Positions 63,738 through 64,000 of a DNA stretch of 64,000 nt are shown in pieces. Numbering within the stretch: the first letter of the stretch is position 1; every line of letters begins with the position of its first letter. The DNA comes from Arenibacter arenosicollis. Its GTDB lineage: Bacteria > Bacteroidota > Bacteroidia > Flavobacteriales > Flavobacteriaceae. The notes under the pieces were generated by a model that was not told where the DNA came from, made no database searches, and saw nothing but the letters and a program-made list of their open reading frames with translations. Both the position numbers and the translations under genes were made by a program. Location: contig NZ_JACLHY010000003.1 of assembly GCF_014397245.1 (NCBI RefSeq), positions 62,001 through 126,000 on the forward strand, written 5' to 3'.

Positions 63738-64000
63738 ACGCTTCCCTTATTAATATCAATGTTCAACTTAACAGAATAGGTGGTATCTGTTTCCTCTATT
63801 GACAAACTATGGGCTCCAGGATAAATAAGCCCTAAACGTTTTTTTACGTTCTGAAGACCAATACCGCGGGAGAGATCATCTGTATTGGTTTCACGCCGAA
63901 AGGAATTGGAGCATTCAAATTGTAATAGGCCATTTTCAGATACTTTGATATCTACGCTGATAAAAATATCCTCTGATTGACTAGCGGTACTATGCTTAAA
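63734..64000 (-). CDS. Sensor histidine kinase of the LytS type (C-terminal fragment, cut by window edge)
   Basis: Reading the minus strand from the right edge gives an uninterrupted 88-codon frame ending in TGA at 63734, sharing ATGA with the response regulator start. The residues form the end of a HATPase domain, with the G2 box SRGIGLQNVKKRLGLIYPG and a closing TYSVKLNIDINKGSV, as in LytS/His_kinase proteins. The sensor and phosphoacceptor parts lie outside the window. Together with the LytTR regulator it forms a two-component system. Confidence 0.88.
   Translation of the reverse strand, partial: FKHSTASQSEDIFISVDIKVSENGLLQFECSNSFRRETNTDDLSRGIGLQNVKKRLGLIYPGAHSLSIEETDTTYSVKLNIDINKGSV

Overview
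The window looks like chromosome of a marine or plant/algae-associated Flavobacteriaceae (Bacteroidota). The evidence is two SusC/SusD pairs, many lipoproteins with lipoboxes, an AraC-type sensor regulator of the two-component-propeller kind, TAnnTTTG-like -7 promoter elements, a CxAxR-type sulfatase and AT-rich intergenic DNA. I cannot fix the genus. No tRNA, rRNA, CRISPR array or intact mobile element was seen.

Layout. (1) 150-5085: SusC-like receptor with an STN signalling domain plus SusD, the kind normally driven by an ECF sigma/FecR pair, which would lie left of the window. (2) 5816-8348: AraC regulator divergent from a phytanoyl-CoA-dioxygenase-like oxygenase and a sugar isomerase-like TIM barrel. 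(3) 8818-30930: a polysaccharide utilization locus. It holds a one-protein propeller/Y_Y_Y/membrane/AraC sensor, a lipoprotein glycosidase-like protein, a decayed lipoprotein gene, a second SusC/SusD pair, an NPCBM glycosidase-like protein, a GH95-type enzyme, a GH141-like beta-helix protein, a secreted metallophosphoesterase and a Tat-exported Gfo/Idh/MocA oxidoreductase. The enzymes suggest a glycan with alpha-L-fucose, L-galactose or similar side groups. (4) 31005-32835: RimK-type ligase with an AstE/AspA-type hydrolase, then a repeat-rich non-coding stretch. (5) 33785-37765: secreted esterase, then a thioredoxin/ApbE/DUF4266/DUF3570 cluster, a redox (flavinylation-linked) set of unknown job. 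(6) 37785-40811: a fusion of an APH-type kinase, an M23-like domain and a class III aminotransferase. (7) 41007-44574: sorbosone-dehydrogenase-like lipoprotein, a small secreted protein, an alpha/beta hydrolase and a phosphoribosyltransferase. (8) 44575-45784: a gene-free stretch with three strong intrinsic terminators, possibly small RNAs. (9) 45785-52334: CheB-CheR-PAS fusion, PAS histidine kinase, single-domain response regulator and a baeRF-like protein. (10) 52496-62832: sulfatase, then a uronate module: TRAP transporter (P, Q, M), oxidoreductase, tagaturonate reductase (uxaB), altronate dehydratase (uxaA) and a LacI repressor. (11) 63033-64000: LytTR response regulator and the C-terminal end of its sensor kinase.

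How it fits together. The glycan locus would bind and cleave a complex, probably sulfated and uronate-containing, polysaccharide at the cell surface. The TRAP transporter and UxaB/UxaA would take up and break down released uronic acid. A 14-bp sequence occurs identically at the uxaB promoter and upstream of the lacI gene, which is direct sequence support for a small LacI regulon. The observations most worth following are the CxC-tailed DUF4266/DUF3570/ApbE/thioredoxin cluster, the three-part kinase/M23/transaminase fusion, the shared LacI operator, the triple terminator region and the triple GTCCTAA motif before the second susC.
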